Translations under genes and position numbers: made by a program | Shown: positions 9,134-18,674 of the stretch, one piece after another | How positions within the stretch are numbered: position 1 is the stretch's first letter | Layout: each line of letters opens with the position of its first letter | Origin: Mycobacterium sp. Root265 | GTDB lineage: Bacteria; Actinomycetota; Actinomycetes; Mycobacteriales; Mycobacteriaceae | DNA: 64,000 nucleotides | Direction of reading: 5' to 3' | Assembly: GCF_001428895.1 (NCBI RefSeq) | Contig: NZ_LMJA01000013.1 | Span: 28,649 to 92,648, forward strand | Notes under the pieces: model-generated | What the model was told of the DNA's origin: nothing | Databases searched by the model: none | The model's input: only the letters and a program-made list of their open reading frames with translations

Positions 9134-10915
9134 TTACATCTTCCTCGGCGCCATCATCAGATCGACCCAGTTCTCCGCGGGTGTGAAGTCGTCGCTACCG
9201 GGGGCGAACACCCCGGTCTCGCCGCTCGCCGGGTCGGCGAACACACCTGTCTTCGGATCGTAGGTGCTCGTCAGGGAAGCGCTGGCAAGGGGTTGTTCCG
9301 CGGGCAGCGGACCCGGTGCCGGCGGCGGGCCCGGGGCGGGCGGCGGGGGCAGCAGCGCCTCCGGTGGCGGCGCCAGACCCGGTGCCTCCGAGCCCGGGGG
9401 CCGGTAGATCGGCGTACCGGGCGGCAACGGCGGCATCGGCTCCTGGCGGCCGTAGGGCGGCAGCACCTGATCCGGCGGCGCGTAGTACGGCCACGGCGGT
9501 GCCGGCGCATTGTTGTTCGGCGGCACCGGGTTCGGGAACGGCGCGTTCGGGGCCGGACCGGGGCCCGGTTGCACGCCCGGAGGCAGCTGCACCGCGGGTG
9601 CGCCCGGATCGTAATCGTGGGCCGGCGGGATGTTCGGGAACTTGTTCGGCGGCGTGATGTTCCGCGGATCGGTGATCGGGGTGTCGTACGGCACCGGCGG
9701 GCCGCGCCACGGGTTGCTGCCGATCGGCACATAACCGACCGGGTCGCGGCAGAGCTGGACCGTGGGCGCCCGCTTACCGGGGAACTCCTGGCACGGGTAG
9801 TTACGCGCACCACGCACCACCGCGGGATCGTTCTGCGCGGTCTTGCAGTACATGTCGGTCGGCAGCTCACGCAGGGTGGTGTCGGCCGGCGAGCGGATGT
9901 CCGAGGGCGGGATGAAGCCGGTCGAACACGGCGGCGAGTCACCCAGGTTGATCTTGAAGTCCAGCTTGCCGCCCTCGTCGGCGGGCAGGCCGGTGCCGAC
10001 CGTGATCAGCGCGGCCATCAGGGCCGGGAAGATGACCAGGGCCTGTTCGATCGACTTGTGATAGATGACGCCGATGCGACCGAAGTTGGCCAGGTTGGCG
10101 GCCAGCACCGGGAACGTCGGCCGGATGCCTTCGAACGTGGTGTTGGCCTCCGCCACCGCGCCGGGCACGGTCTGCAGCGTCGAACGGAACTGCGGGTCGG
10201 CGTTGGCGACCTCGGTGGTCAGCCGGGCCAGTCCGTCGGCGGAGGAACGGATGTCGTCGCCGGCGGTGATCTGGGCGTCCAGGAACGGGCCGGCCTGATC
10301 GATCAGCTGGCTGGTCTGCCCGTAGCTGGCGTTGGCCTCGTCGATGAGGTCACGCCCGGACTGGATCAGCCGCGCCAGCTCCGGCCCGGATCCGTTGAAT
10401 GCCTTGAACGTTTCCTTCAGCAGATCCTGGATCCGCGCGTCGCCGACGCTGGCCACCAGATCGTCGGCCTGCTTGAGCATGCCGGCGATGTCCTGGCCGA
10501 TCGCGGTGTGCTCGACCCCGATGTTGGAACCGTTGCGCAGCAGGCCGGGGGCGGCGCCACCGTCGTCATCGCTCGGCGGCACCAGGTCGATGTACTGCTC
10601 GCCCACCGCGGAGACACTCTTGACCGTGGCCGTGACGTTCTCCGGCACGTCGGTGTCGGTGTTGAGCCGCATGTGCGCCTCCACACCGTCATCGGTCAGT
10701 CCGACCGCCTCGACGCGCCCGATGGTCACGCCGCGGTAGGTGACGTTGGCGTTCTGGTACAGCCCGCCACCGGCCTTGAAGTCCGCGGTGACGTTGTAGG
10801 TGCCGATCCCCAGCGTCGCCGGGACGTGCAGGTAGAACGCCGAGATGGCGGTGACGGTCAGCACCGTGACGACGGCGAAGATGGACAGCTGCAAACGTGT
10901 CAGACGGGTCAGCAT
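9134..10915 (-). CDS. mce4F: Mce4F, sterol importer MCE subunit
   Basis: 593 residues. One N-terminal membrane helix (about 8-28) is followed by the MCE/MlaD domain (about 35-115, with NVTADFKAGGGLYQNANVTYRGVTIGRVEAV) and a long helical region expected to build the needle-like channel. From about residue 390 the chain becomes strongly Pro/Gly-rich, a low-complexity tail likely to reach the outer envelope. The start overlaps the lprN stop by 1 base. Mce4 proteins carry cholesterol across the periplasm; the F subunit closes the A-F hexamer. Confidence 0.93.
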   Translation of the reverse strand: MLTRLTRLQLSIFAVVTVLTVTAISAFYLHVPATLGIGTYNVTADFKAGGGLYQNANVTYRGVTIGRVEAVGLTDDGVEAHMRLNTDTDVPENVTATVKSVSAVGEQYIDLVPPSDDDGGAAPGLLRNGSNIGVEHTAIGQDIAGMLKQADDLVASVGDARIQDLLKETFKAFNGSGPELARLIQSGRDLIDEANASYGQTSQLIDQAGPFLDAQITAGDDIRSSADGLARLTTEVANADPQFRSTLQTVPGAVAEANTTFEGIRPTFPVLAANLANFGRIGVIYHKSIEQALVIFPALMAALITVGTGLPADEGGKLDFKINLGDSPPCSTGFIPPSDIRSPADTTLRELPTDMYCKTAQNDPAVVRGARNYPCQEFPGKRAPTVQLCRDPVGYVPIGSNPWRGPPVPYDTPITDPRNITPPNKFPNIPPAHDYDPGAPAVQLPPGVQPGPGPAPNAPFPNPVPPNNNAPAPPWPYYAPPDQVLPPYGRQEPMPPLPPGTPIYRPPGSEAPGLAPPPEALLPPPPAPGPPPAPGPLPAEQPLASASLTSTYDPKTGVFADPASGETGVFAPGSDDFTPAENWVDLMMAPRKM

Positions 10916-12090
10916 TACGGCGTCCCCCCATCGTGCTGTGTCGCGGTGCCGGGCGGGATCTTGAACGGATCGGCCGCCTGACCGGAGAGGTTGGCCATCG
11001 CACCGGTCAGGAAGTCCGGCGGGTTGATCACCTCGCTGAGATGCTTCATGTTCGGATCGAAGAACGATGTGGTGAACACCGACTCACCGAACCGCCGCAC
11101 CGTGAGGTCGAACGTCACGAAGACGTTCATGTAGTCACCGCGGACGGCGTTGCGCAGATACTTGTAGTGGAACGGGAACGTCGGCAGCAGCTCCAGGTCC
11201 TTGATGAAGTCATCGGCATTGTCGTTGAGCGCCTTGATGACCGGGAACAGGTCCTTGAGGTCGGCCGTGAAATCGGTCTTCGTCTCCGACAGCACGCGCG
11301 AACCCACCTCGGCGAAACTCTTCAGGGCCGTGAAGGCACTGACGATGTTGTCGCGGTTGTTGTTGAGCACCAGCAGCGCATTGGGCAGGCTGTCCAGCGT
11401 GCGACCCAGGTTGTCCTTGCTCTGCGCAAGGATCGAGGCGAACCGGTTGAGCCCGTCGGCGGCGGTGAGGATGTCCTCGGTCTGCCGGTCCAGTGAAGCG
11501 GTCAGTTCGGCCAGCCGGGGCAGCAACTCGGCGAAGCTGCCGGTCCGCCCGGCGACCGCGGCGTATGCCTCGTCGGTGATGTCCTGCAGCGCACCGAGAT
11601 TGCCCTTGTTGACCACCACACCGAGCGCGGAGAGCACCTCTTCGGTGGTCGGGTAGCGACCGATGGCCCCGAGCGGGATGTTCGAGCCCTGCTTCAGCTT
11701 CCCGACGGCATCGTCGATCGGCGGGGTCAGCTGCACGTGCTGGGAACCCAGCAGCGAGGTCTGCGCAACGGTGGCCGTCGAGTTCTGCGGCAGGTCGACA
11801 TCGCTGTCCAGCGACAGCTGCACCGCGGCGTAGAACGTCCCGTCCTGGCGCTGCACCGCCTCGATACCCGAGACGCTGCCGACGGTGACGTCGTCGACCA
11901 TCACCGGCGAGTTCTGCGGCAGCGTCGCGACGTCGGGCAGTTCCACGGTGATCGTGTACGAGCCGGAGCCGTGACCGGCGGTGCCCGGCATGTTCAGCGA
12001 GTTCAGCCCGCCGAACTGGCAACCCGCCAGCATGAGCGTGCCGCCGCCGAGCGCGGTGCCACGCAACAGGATCGATTTCATCGAGGTCAT
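10915..12090 (-). CDS. lprN: Mce4E / LprN, lipoprotein subunit of the sterol importer
   Basis: 391 residues from the ATG at 12090, which overlaps the mce4D stop as ATGA. The alternative upstream start adds a Pro/Arg-rich stretch that is merely mce4D coding sequence in another frame. A lipoprotein signal precedes Cys24 (LMLAGC), the hallmark of Mce E subunits, which are lipid-anchored rather than membrane-spanning. The MCE domain follows (YTITVELPDVATLPQNSPVMVDDVTVGSV), then the helical region. Expected to form a heterohexamer with Mce4A-D and F. Confidence 0.93.
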   Translation of the reverse strand: MTSMKSILLRGTALGGGTLMLAGCQFGGLNSLNMPGTAGHGSGSYTITVELPDVATLPQNSPVMVDDVTVGSVSGIEAVQRQDGTFYAAVQLSLDSDVDLPQNSTATVAQTSLLGSQHVQLTPPIDDAVGKLKQGSNIPLGAIGRYPTTEEVLSALGVVVNKGNLGALQDITDEAYAAVAGRTGSFAELLPRLAELTASLDRQTEDILTAADGLNRFASILAQSKDNLGRTLDSLPNALLVLNNNRDNIVSAFTALKSFAEVGSRVLSETKTDFTADLKDLFPVIKALNDNADDFIKDLELLPTFPFHYKYLRNAVRGDYMNVFVTFDLTVRRFGESVFTTSFFDPNMKHLSEVINPPDFLTGAMANLSGQAADPFKIPPGTATQHDGGTP

Positions 12091-13478
12091 CCGCCCGCCC
12101 CTCCGGCCGGCGCCGGGGCAGGCCCCGGCAGGGGTCCCGCGCCCATCGGCGGGGCCGGCTGTACCGGGCCTGCCGGTGAGATCTGTCCGGGCACCGCGGG
12201 TGGCGGCAGGATCAGTTGGCTGAGGTTGCCGCCCGGAGGTGCGATGGGCGGGGTGACCCCGGGTGCGGGCTGCCACTGCAGGTAGGGCACCGGTGTCTCG
12301 GCCTTCGCCTGGGTCTCCGGGGTGTCGTAGATGATCTGCCCCTTGTACGCGGTGATGCTGTCGATGGGGTGCAGCAGGATCGGCGGGTAGTTCATGGTGA
12401 TCCGCTTGAGCACCGGCGCCATGCGCTGGCGGCAGATCTCGGCGCGCTTGTAGTTGTCCGGCGAGGCGCCGACATCGAAGGTGCCACCGCAGATGAACTG
12501 CACCGGGTTGGCGAAGTTCGGCAGCGACAGCAGGCCGCCGACGGTGCCCTGCGCCGGGTTGTAGATGTTGTAGAAGTTGGCCAGACCGTTGGGCGTCACG
12601 TGCAGGATCTGCTCGATGTCATCGCTGTGGTCGGTGAGGATCTGGGTGAACTCACTGAGCTTGCCCACCGACTGGATCAGCGAGGCGTTGGACTCGCTGA
12701 GCAGACCGCGGACATCACCGAGCGCCTGATTGAGCGCGCCCAGGGTGGCGTCCAGATCCTGGGTGCTGGCCGCGAGCACCTGCGACACCGACGCGACGTG
12801 GTTGGTGAACTGCACGATCTGCTCGTTGCTGTTGGCCAGCGCGTTCACGAGCACCTGCAAATTGCGGATGGTGCCGAACAGGTCGGTCCGCGAATCCCCG
12901 AGGCGGCCCGCGGTCTGCGAGAGTTCGCGCAGCGCTTGGCGGAACGAGTCGCCGTTGTTGTCGAACGCGTCGGCGGCCTGGTTGACGACCTGGGTGAGCG
13001 GCCCCTGCAGGCCGCCCTCCTGCGGGCCGAGCTGGGTGCTCAGCGCGGTGAGCTGCTCCTTGACCTCGTCCCACTCGACCGGGACACCGGTACGGTCCAG
13101 CCCGATCTCCGCGCCGTCGGCCAGCACGTCACCTTCGGTGTAGGCGGGCGTCAGCTGGATGAACCTGGCGGACACCAGGTTCGGCGCGATGATGATGGCC
13201 TGCGCATTCGCTGGCACCCGCACACCGTCGTCCAGCGTCATGTTGATCTTGACGTCTTGGGCGCGCGGCTGGATCGAATCGATCCGCCCGATGGGCACAC
13301 CGACGATGCGGACATCGTCGCCGGGGTACAGCCCGACCGCAGTCGGGAAGTAGGCCACGACCTTCTGTCCGCCGCGGCTCGGCCACACCAGGTAGACACC
13401 GACGGCCAGCAGGACCGCAAGCGCCACCGCGAGAGTTCCGCGCAGCCACTTGCTCTTTCCGGATCTGATTTCTGTCAT
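12087..13478 (-). CDS. mce4D: Mce4D, sterol importer MCE subunit
   Basis: 463 residues. One N-terminal membrane helix (about 12-30, GTLAVALAVLLAVGVYLVW), an MCE domain (about 38-120, VAYFPTAVGLYPGDDVRIVGVPIGRIDSI), a long amphipathic helical region with many Leu/Gln/Asn, and a Pro-rich C-terminal tail (about 405-463). The start overlaps the mce4C stop by 4 bases. Length and position (fourth mce gene) match Mce4D of M. tuberculosis. Confidence 0.93.
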   Translation of the reverse strand: MTEIRSGKSKWLRGTLAVALAVLLAVGVYLVWPSRGGQKVVAYFPTAVGLYPGDDVRIVGVPIGRIDSIQPRAQDVKINMTLDDGVRVPANAQAIIIAPNLVSARFIQLTPAYTEGDVLADGAEIGLDRTGVPVEWDEVKEQLTALSTQLGPQEGGLQGPLTQVVNQAADAFDNNGDSFRQALRELSQTAGRLGDSRTDLFGTIRNLQVLVNALANSNEQIVQFTNHVASVSQVLAASTQDLDATLGALNQALGDVRGLLSESNASLIQSVGKLSEFTQILTDHSDDIEQILHVTPNGLANFYNIYNPAQGTVGGLLSLPNFANPVQFICGGTFDVGASPDNYKRAEICRQRMAPVLKRITMNYPPILLHPIDSITAYKGQIIYDTPETQAKAETPVPYLQWQPAPGVTPPIAPPGGNLSQLILPPPAVPGQISPAGPVQPAPPMGAGPLPGPAPAPAGGAGG

Positions 13479-14533
13479 GGCGTCTTGGGCCTCACCAGCA
13501 TGCGCTCGGAGATCATGCCGCGCAGGTAGTCGGCGAGGCTGTCCGGCAGCTTGCCCGGCTGGAAGTAGCCGTCCAGCAGGACTTCGGCGATGGTCGCCGG
13601 GGGCAGGCCGTAAAGGTTGATGTTGAAGCCGGGTCCGTTACCGACCACCTCGGCGAGCGCAGTGGCGTACGGCGGCAGTCGCTTCAGCGCCTCGCCGATG
13701 TGCTCCTTGCGCTCGAGCAGGTTGGCCATCACCGCGTCCAGCCGCTGCAGCACGGGCAGGAACTCACGCTTGTTGTCGGCGACGAAACCGGAAAGCTGGT
13801 GCGAGACATCGTCGATACCGGCGATCAGCGTGCTCAGTGCCTGCCTGCGCTCGTCGAGGGCGGCGAACAACTGGTTGCCATCGGTGATGAGCTGGTTCAC
13901 CTGACCGGCCCGCTGGGCCAGGGTGTCGGAGACGTTCTTGGCGTGCAGCAGCAATTCTTCGAGCGCCTGATCGCGCTTGTTCAGGCTGCGGCTCAGGTTC
14001 GCGACGCCGTCGAGCGCGCCGCGCAGCTGCGGGGTCGCGTCGCGCAGCGTATCGGTCAGGGTCTGCAGCGCCTGCTCGAACTTCGGCTTGTCGAGCGCGC
14101 TGACGTTGCCGCCGAGGTCCTGCAGTGCGGTGTTCAGGGTGTACGGGGTGGTGGTGCGGCCGACCGGGATGACGGTCGAGTCGCCGCTGCCTCCTGGTGT
14201 CACCGACAGCGACTTCTGGCCCAGCACGGTGTCGGTCTTGATGGCCACCAGAGTCTGGTTGCCCACCTTGATGTTCCGGTCGACGGTGAAGCCCACCTTG
14301 GCCTGATCGCGAGCCAGCGACACCGAGGTCACCTTGCCGACCTTGATACCGGACACCGCGACGTCGTTACCCGGTGAGATGCCACCGGCGTCGGAGAAAT
14401 AGGCCTCATATCCGCGGCCCTGCGGGTACCACGGCAGGCCGGTGTACCCGAAGGACACCAGCACCAGGCACGCCACCACGAAGATGCCGAGAATCCCGGT
14501 GCGCAGCGGGTTGCTGCGGTCTGGGCTAGCCAT
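13475..14533 (-). CDS. mce4C: Mce4C, sterol importer MCE subunit
   Basis: 352 residues from ATG 14533 (MASPDRSNPLRTGILGIFVV), overlapping the mce4B stop by 8 bases; an upstream start would add an Arg-rich stretch without family resemblance. Membrane helix at about 12-30, MCE domain (YEAYFSDAGGISPGNDVAVSGIKVGKV, about 40-120), then helices up to the C-terminus, without the Pro-rich tail of subunits D and F. Third MCE subunit of the Mce4 complex. Confidence 0.92.
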   Translation of the reverse strand: MASPDRSNPLRTGILGIFVVACLVLVSFGYTGLPWYPQGRGYEAYFSDAGGISPGNDVAVSGIKVGKVTSVSLARDQAKVGFTVDRNIKVGNQTLVAIKTDTVLGQKSLSVTPGGSGDSTVIPVGRTTTPYTLNTALQDLGGNVSALDKPKFEQALQTLTDTLRDATPQLRGALDGVANLSRSLNKRDQALEELLLHAKNVSDTLAQRAGQVNQLITDGNQLFAALDERRQALSTLIAGIDDVSHQLSGFVADNKREFLPVLQRLDAVMANLLERKEHIGEALKRLPPYATALAEVVGNGPGFNINLYGLPPATIAEVLLDGYFQPGKLPDSLADYLRGMISERMLVRPKTP

Positions 14534-15560
14534 TCTCCGAGCACCTCCCCTTCGACGGGTCCGGCGGGCCACCGAACGGGATCAGGATGTCGCTACCGGC
14601 CGGGCCGTTGATCTTCAGCCGGATGGAGCAGTAGTAGATGTTGAAGAACGCGCCGTAGGCACCCAGCGAGTTCAGCCGCATGTAGTTCTCCGCCAGCGGC
14701 TCGATCACCTTGTTGATATCGGCCTTGCGCTCGTCCATCCGCTGCAGCAGCGGGCGCGCGTTCTCGATGACGCCCTGCAGGGGGCGGCGTGAGGCCTCCA
14801 GCATCTCGGTCAGATCGTTTTCCGCCGATGCCAGCGGCGCGATCGCCCCGGCGATGGGGTCACGGTTCTCGGCCAGCCCGGTGATGAGCTTCTGCAGTTC
14901 GTCGACGCTGGCGTTGAACTGGGCGCCCTTCTCATCGACGGTGCCCAGCACGGTGTTCAGGTTGGTGATGACGTCGCCGATCAGCTGATCCCGGTCGGCG
15001 AGACGCTGGCTGAACGAGCTGGTGTTGGACAGCAGGCTCTGGATCGCGCCGCCCTGGCCCTGCAGCAGTTCGATGACCGCGTTGCTGATCTCGTTGACCT
15101 TGGCCCCGTCCAGACCCTTGAGCACCGGCTTCAACCCACCCAGCAGCGCGTCGAGATCCAGTGCGGGCTGGGTGTTGTCCTTCGAGATGGTGGCGCCGGC
15201 CGGCAGCTTCTTCAGCTCTCCCGGGCCGGAGGTGATCTCCATGTAGCGGTCGCCGACCAGGTTCTCGTAGCGCACCACCAACCGGGTGGAGGTGTAGAGC
15301 TGATAGCGCTTGTCCACGTCGAATGCGACGTTGACGGTGTTGTCGGGGTTCAGCGTGACCGAGCCGACCGAACCGACCGGCACGCCCGCGATGCGGACGT
15401 CCTGACCGGACTTCAGCCGGGAGGCCTCGGAGAAGGTGGCCGAGAACTGGTTGCTGGAGGCGAATCGGAACTGCCCGAACACCACGACCAGACCGGCGGC
15501 CACCAGCACCATCGCGAGCGTGAACACGATGACGTTGATCAGGGTCCTACGTTGGTTCAT
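14526..15560 (-). CDS. mce4B: Mce4B, sterol importer MCE subunit
   Basis: 344 residues. N-terminal membrane helix (about 8-28, VIVFTLAMVLVAAGLVVVF), MCE domain (SATFSEASRLKSGQDVRIAGVPVGSV, about 38-120) and a helical C-terminal part (IKPL/MDERKADINKVIEPLAENYMRLNSLG). It ends in a Cys-containing segment (YYCSIRLKINGPAG) typical of B-type subunits. It is preceded by a 67-bp gap after mce4A, the only larger gap within the mce genes; I see no convincing promoter there. Confidence 0.92.
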   Translation of the reverse strand: MNQRRTLINVIVFTLAMVLVAAGLVVVFGQFRFASSNQFSATFSEASRLKSGQDVRIAGVPVGSVGSVTLNPDNTVNVAFDVDKRYQLYTSTRLVVRYENLVGDRYMEITSGPGELKKLPAGATISKDNTQPALDLDALLGGLKPVLKGLDGAKVNEISNAVIELLQGQGGAIQSLLSNTSSFSQRLADRDQLIGDVITNLNTVLGTVDEKGAQFNASVDELQKLITGLAENRDPIAGAIAPLASAENDLTEMLEASRRPLQGVIENARPLLQRMDERKADINKVIEPLAENYMRLNSLGAYGAFFNIYYCSIRLKINGPAGSDILIPFGGPPDPSKGRCSENG

Positions 15561-15627
15561 CAGATTTCACTGTTCTTTGTGACACGAGGCTCTTCGCGTA
15601 GGCGCTCATCGCGGCGCAACCTGATCA

Positions 15628-16830
15628 TCAGAAATCGTCCCGTTCCGCGAACGCGCCGTTGAACAGGAACTGCAGTGTCGAGGGCGCATTGAACTGCAGT
15701 TCGGTGTTCGGTTGGTAGGGCACGTAGGCGTTGTCGGTCACCAGGAACGGTGTGTGATACCAGGATCCGCCGAGCTGCTTACCCGGGACGTCGGGAAGTC
15801 CGCGGCAGTTCGGTCCGCCCGAGGCATTCACCACGGGCAGGCTCTCGGGGTAGGTGTAGGACGGCGCGCCGGGCAGGAAGTTGGATGCGACGAACAGGCC
15901 GGGCCGGATGCCGCCGATGACGGGGGCGAAGGTGTCCAGCGCCTTCGACGTGCCCTGCAGCGTGCAACCGATCACCGGCGAGTAGTCGCCGGCCACCTTG
16001 AGGACCGCGCGCATCCGCTGGATCGCGGCGATGTAGTCGTCGGCGGCCGGTTCCAGTGTGGCGGTGCCGTTCTCGGCGAAACCGGTGGCCGCGAGCAGCG
16101 CGGCGTTGAGGTTGTCCTGTTCGTCGACGATGGTCTGGGCCAGCCGGGGCGCGTTGTCCAGGATGGTCGCCAGGTCCGGTCCGGCGTCACCGTAGATATC
16201 GGCCACCACGGCGGTCTTACGGAAGTCCTCGGCCACTGTGGGCAGCTTCGGATTGAGCTGGGCCAGATAGCTGTTCAGCCCGGCCATCGCGGCACCCGCA
16301 TCGTCTCCGTTGCCGCGCAGGCCCTCGCCCAACGCGGTCACGGTGGCGTTCAGGTTGATCGGATCCACCTTGTGCAGCACATCGGTGAGGGTCTGGAACA
16401 GCGTGTTGACCTCGAGCTGCACATCGGCGGCCGCGATGCTGGTGCCCGGCCGCAAGGGGGTGTCGCGGGGATCCTCCGGTGGCAGGAACTCCACCGACTT
16501 CGCACCGAAAACCGTGGTGCCGGCGATCTTCACGACGGCGTTGGACGGGATGAAGCGCATCTGGCTGCGGTCGATGGACAGCGTCAGCTTCGCCTGATCC
16601 CCGGCGTAGGCGATCTCGCTGACCTTGCCGATCTGGATACCCCGGTATTTGACCTTGGCGTCCCGCTCCATCACCAGGCCGGCCCGCTCCGAGGTCACCG
16701 TGACGGTGTCGGTCGGGGTGAATGCCGCGGTGAAGAACAGGTAGGTGAACAGCACGGCGAGGGCGATCAGCGCGGCCAGGATCGCGGCGGCGATCCGGAC
16801 ATGGCTGCGTTTGGCGGTTCCGTCGGACAT
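15628..16830 (-). CDS. mce4A: Mce4A, sterol importer MCE subunit
   Basis: 400 residues, the same length as I recall for Rv3499c. Membrane helix at about 14-34, MCE domain (VTVTSERAGLVMERDAKVKYRGIQIGKVSEI, about 40-125), then a long helical domain and a C-terminal part with paired cysteines (VIGCTLQG and GPNCRGLP). The A subunit is essential for cholesterol uptake by Mce4 in M. tuberculosis (established knowledge). It follows yrbE4B with a 7-bp gap. Confidence 0.94.
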   Translation of the reverse strand: MSDGTAKRSHVRIAAAILAALIALAVLFTYLFFTAAFTPTDTVTVTSERAGLVMERDAKVKYRGIQIGKVSEIAYAGDQAKLTLSIDRSQMRFIPSNAVVKIAGTTVFGAKSVEFLPPEDPRDTPLRPGTSIAAADVQLEVNTLFQTLTDVLHKVDPINLNATVTALGEGLRGNGDDAGAAMAGLNSYLAQLNPKLPTVAEDFRKTAVVADIYGDAGPDLATILDNAPRLAQTIVDEQDNLNAALLAATGFAENGTATLEPAADDYIAAIQRMRAVLKVAGDYSPVIGCTLQGTSKALDTFAPVIGGIRPGLFVASNFLPGAPSYTYPESLPVVNASGGPNCRGLPDVPGKQLGGSWYHTPFLVTDNAYVPYQPNTELQFNAPSTLQFLFNGAFAERDDF

Positions 16831-16837
16831 CCGTGGC

Positions 16838-17680
16838 CTACCCGGAGAGATTGAAGTTGCCGGACGCGCCGTACACGGCGAGTGAGATGAACAGGGTGAT
16901 GGTGACGACGACGATCAGCGAGGTGCGCACGGCCTGGCCGACCGCGATGCCCACGCCGACGGGTCCGCCGGAGGCGTTGTAGCCGTAGTAGGTGTGCACC
17001 AGCATGACCGCGATCGACATGACGATGGCCTGCAGGAAGGACCACAGCAGGTCGCTCGGTATCAGGAAGGTGTTGAAGTAATGGTCGTACAGACCTGCGC
17101 TCTGGCCGTTGATGAAGACGGTGGTGAAGCGGGCCGCGAAGAAAGCCGCGAGCACCGACAGCGAGTACAGCGGGACGATGGCGATCAGTCCGGCGATGAT
17201 CCGCGTCGACACCAGATACGAAACCGCGTGCACCGCCATGGCTTCCACGGCATCGATCTCTTCGGCCACCCGCATGGCGCCCAGCTGTGCTGTCGTACCG
17301 GCGCCGATGGTGGCCGCCAGCGCGATCCCGGCGATCACCGGGGCCACGATGCGCACGTTGAGGAAGGCCGAGAGGAAGCCGGTCAGCGCCTCGATGCCGA
17401 TGTTGCCCAGCGAGGAGTAGCCCTGCACCGCGATGACACCGCCGGAGGCCAGCGTGAGGAACGCCGCGACACCGACCGTTCCGCCGATCATGACCAGTGC
17501 GCCTGCGCCCATGGTCATCTCGGCGACCAGCCGGATGGTTTCCTTGCGGTAGCGGGTGAGCGCGTTGGGGATGTAGCGCATCGACTCGCCGTAGAACAGC
17601 GCCTGCTCACCGATGTTGTCCACGGCTCGCGGGACGCCCCGGAAGAACCGGCGCAGCCGCACCGTCGCGTCGTAGCTCAT
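16838..17680 (-). CDS. yrbE4B: YrbE4B, MlaE-type permease of the Mce4 importer
   Basis: 280 residues, the same length as I recall for Rv3500c. It is an MlaE/YrbE permease with about five to six membrane helices and the conserved cytoplasmic motif VAEEIDAMEAMAVHAVSYLVSTR (about residues 134-156), which contacts the ATPase MceG encoded elsewhere. It starts 7 bp after the yrbE4A stop. With YrbE4A it forms the inner-membrane core of the sterol ABC importer. Confidence 0.94.
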   Translation of the reverse strand: MSYDATVRLRRFFRGVPRAVDNIGEQALFYGESMRYIPNALTRYRKETIRLVAEMTMGAGALVMIGGTVGVAAFLTLASGGVIAVQGYSSLGNIGIEALTGFLSAFLNVRIVAPVIAGIALAATIGAGTTAQLGAMRVAEEIDAVEAMAVHAVSYLVSTRIIAGLIAIVPLYSLSVLAAFFAARFTTVFINGQSAGLYDHYFNTFLIPSDLLWSFLQAIVMSIAVMLVHTYYGYNASGGPVGVGIAVGQAVRTSLIVVVTITLFISLAVYGASGNFNLSG

Positions 17681-17687
17681 GAGCGCC

Positions 17688-18464
17688 TCACCGCTCCAGC
17701 ACTCGGACGCCGACGGCGGTCAGGATGACGTTGACCACGAACAGGCAGATGAAGGCGTAGACCACGGTCTCGTTCACCGCGATGCCCACACCCTTGGGCC
17801 CGCCCTGCACGGTCAGCCCGCGGTAGCAGCCGACCAGGCCGGCCAGCAGGCCGAACAGCAGGGCCTTGAACATGGCGAGCACCAGCTCGCCGAGGCCGGT
17901 GAGGATGGTCAGCCCGTTGATGAACGCGCCGGGGTTCACGCCCTGCAGGAAGACCGAGAACACGTAGCCGCCGGACAGGCCGATGGCGCACACCAGGCCG
18001 TTGAGCAGCACCGCCACGACGGTCGAGGCGAGCACGCGGGGCACCACGAGTCGCTGGATCGGATCGATGCCCAGCACCCGCATGGCGTCGATCTCTTCGC
18101 GGATGGTGCGGGCGCCGAGATCGGCGCAGATCGCGGTGGCGCCGGCGCCGGCGACCACCAGCACGGTCACCACCGGACCCAGCTGGGTGATGGTGCCGAA
18201 GGCAGTGCCTGCGCCGGACAGATCGGCGGCGCCGATCTCGCGCAGAAGGATGTTGAGGGTGAAGGCAACCAGAACCGTGAACGGGATGGACACCAGGAGC
18301 GTCGGCACCAACGACACCCGCGCGATCATCCACGTCTGGTCGAGAAATTCGCGGAACTGGAACGGCCGGCGCCACATCTTGACGAAGGTGTCGATGGTCA
18401 TTTCGACGAACCCACCCACGGCCCGCGCCGGAGCCGCAAGCTGTTCGATCAACCTCGACTCCAT
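17688..18464 (-). CDS. yrbE4A: YrbE4A, MlaE-type permease of the Mce4 importer
   Basis: 258 residues from ATG 18464 (MESRLIEQLAAPARAVGGFVEM); an ATG at 18488 (8 codons further upstream) is the alternative. It is the first gene of the mce4 operon. MlaE permease with the EEIDAMRVLGIDPIQRLVVPR motif (about 122-145) that couples to MceG, and multiple membrane helices. Upstream lie a strong sigma-A-like promoter and two KstR boxes, giving a leader of about 100 nt. Confidence 0.93.
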   Translation of the reverse strand: MESRLIEQLAAPARAVGGFVEMTIDTFVKMWRRPFQFREFLDQTWMIARVSLVPTLLVSIPFTVLVAFTLNILLREIGAADLSGAGTAFGTITQLGPVVTVLVVAGAGATAICADLGARTIREEIDAMRVLGIDPIQRLVVPRVLASTVVAVLLNGLVCAIGLSGGYVFSVFLQGVNPGAFINGLTILTGLGELVLAMFKALLFGLLAGLVGCYRGLTVQGGPKGVGIAVNETVVYAFICLFVVNVILTAVGVRVLER

Positions 18465-18578
18465 TCTCGAACGGGGTTGGCATCCCACACTGGCGAAGTA
18501 CCCGACAATAGCCGGAATTTGTTCGCTCTGGCGGTCTTTCCACCCCTGATGTGCACGGTGCGCTTAGTGAGCGGGCTC

Positions 18579-18608
18579 ATAGTAACTAGAACACGTTCAC
18601 AGTGTCAA
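18579..18608 (-). promoter_or_regulatory. Promoter of the mce4 operon
   Basis: On the minus strand a perfect -35 TTGACA (18608-18603) and a -10 TACTAT (18584-18579) are separated by 18 bases. The spacer contains a KstR box (18587-18600), so bound KstR would directly block RNA polymerase. The predicted start near 18572 leaves a leader of about 108 nt before yrbE4A. Confidence 0.7.
18587..18600. promoter_or_regulatory. KstR operator in the mce4 promoter
   Basis: TAGAACACGTTCAC fits the KstR consensus TnnAACnnGTTnnA at the AAC and GTT core; only the last base departs from it. It sits between the -35 and -10 elements of the mce4 promoter. Confidence 0.8.
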
Positions 18609-18674
18609 AGAACCGCAATCTTCGTGGAAAACTCCCGTTTCTGCTGGTCACAGACGGTGTGATCGAGGTCATTC

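Noticed and set aside
8855-10981. 708-residue open frame on the plus strand opposite mce4F
   Set aside because: Antisense frame produced by GC-rich codon bias; Arg/Gly-rich product without family resemblance, and the minus-strand mce4F is certain.
12216-13529. 437-residue open frame opposite mce4D
   Set aside because: Antisense artefact of GC-rich mce4D.
15561-15627. Possible internal promoter between mce4A and mce4B
   Set aside because: No -10/-35 pair or KstR box is convincing in these 67 bases.
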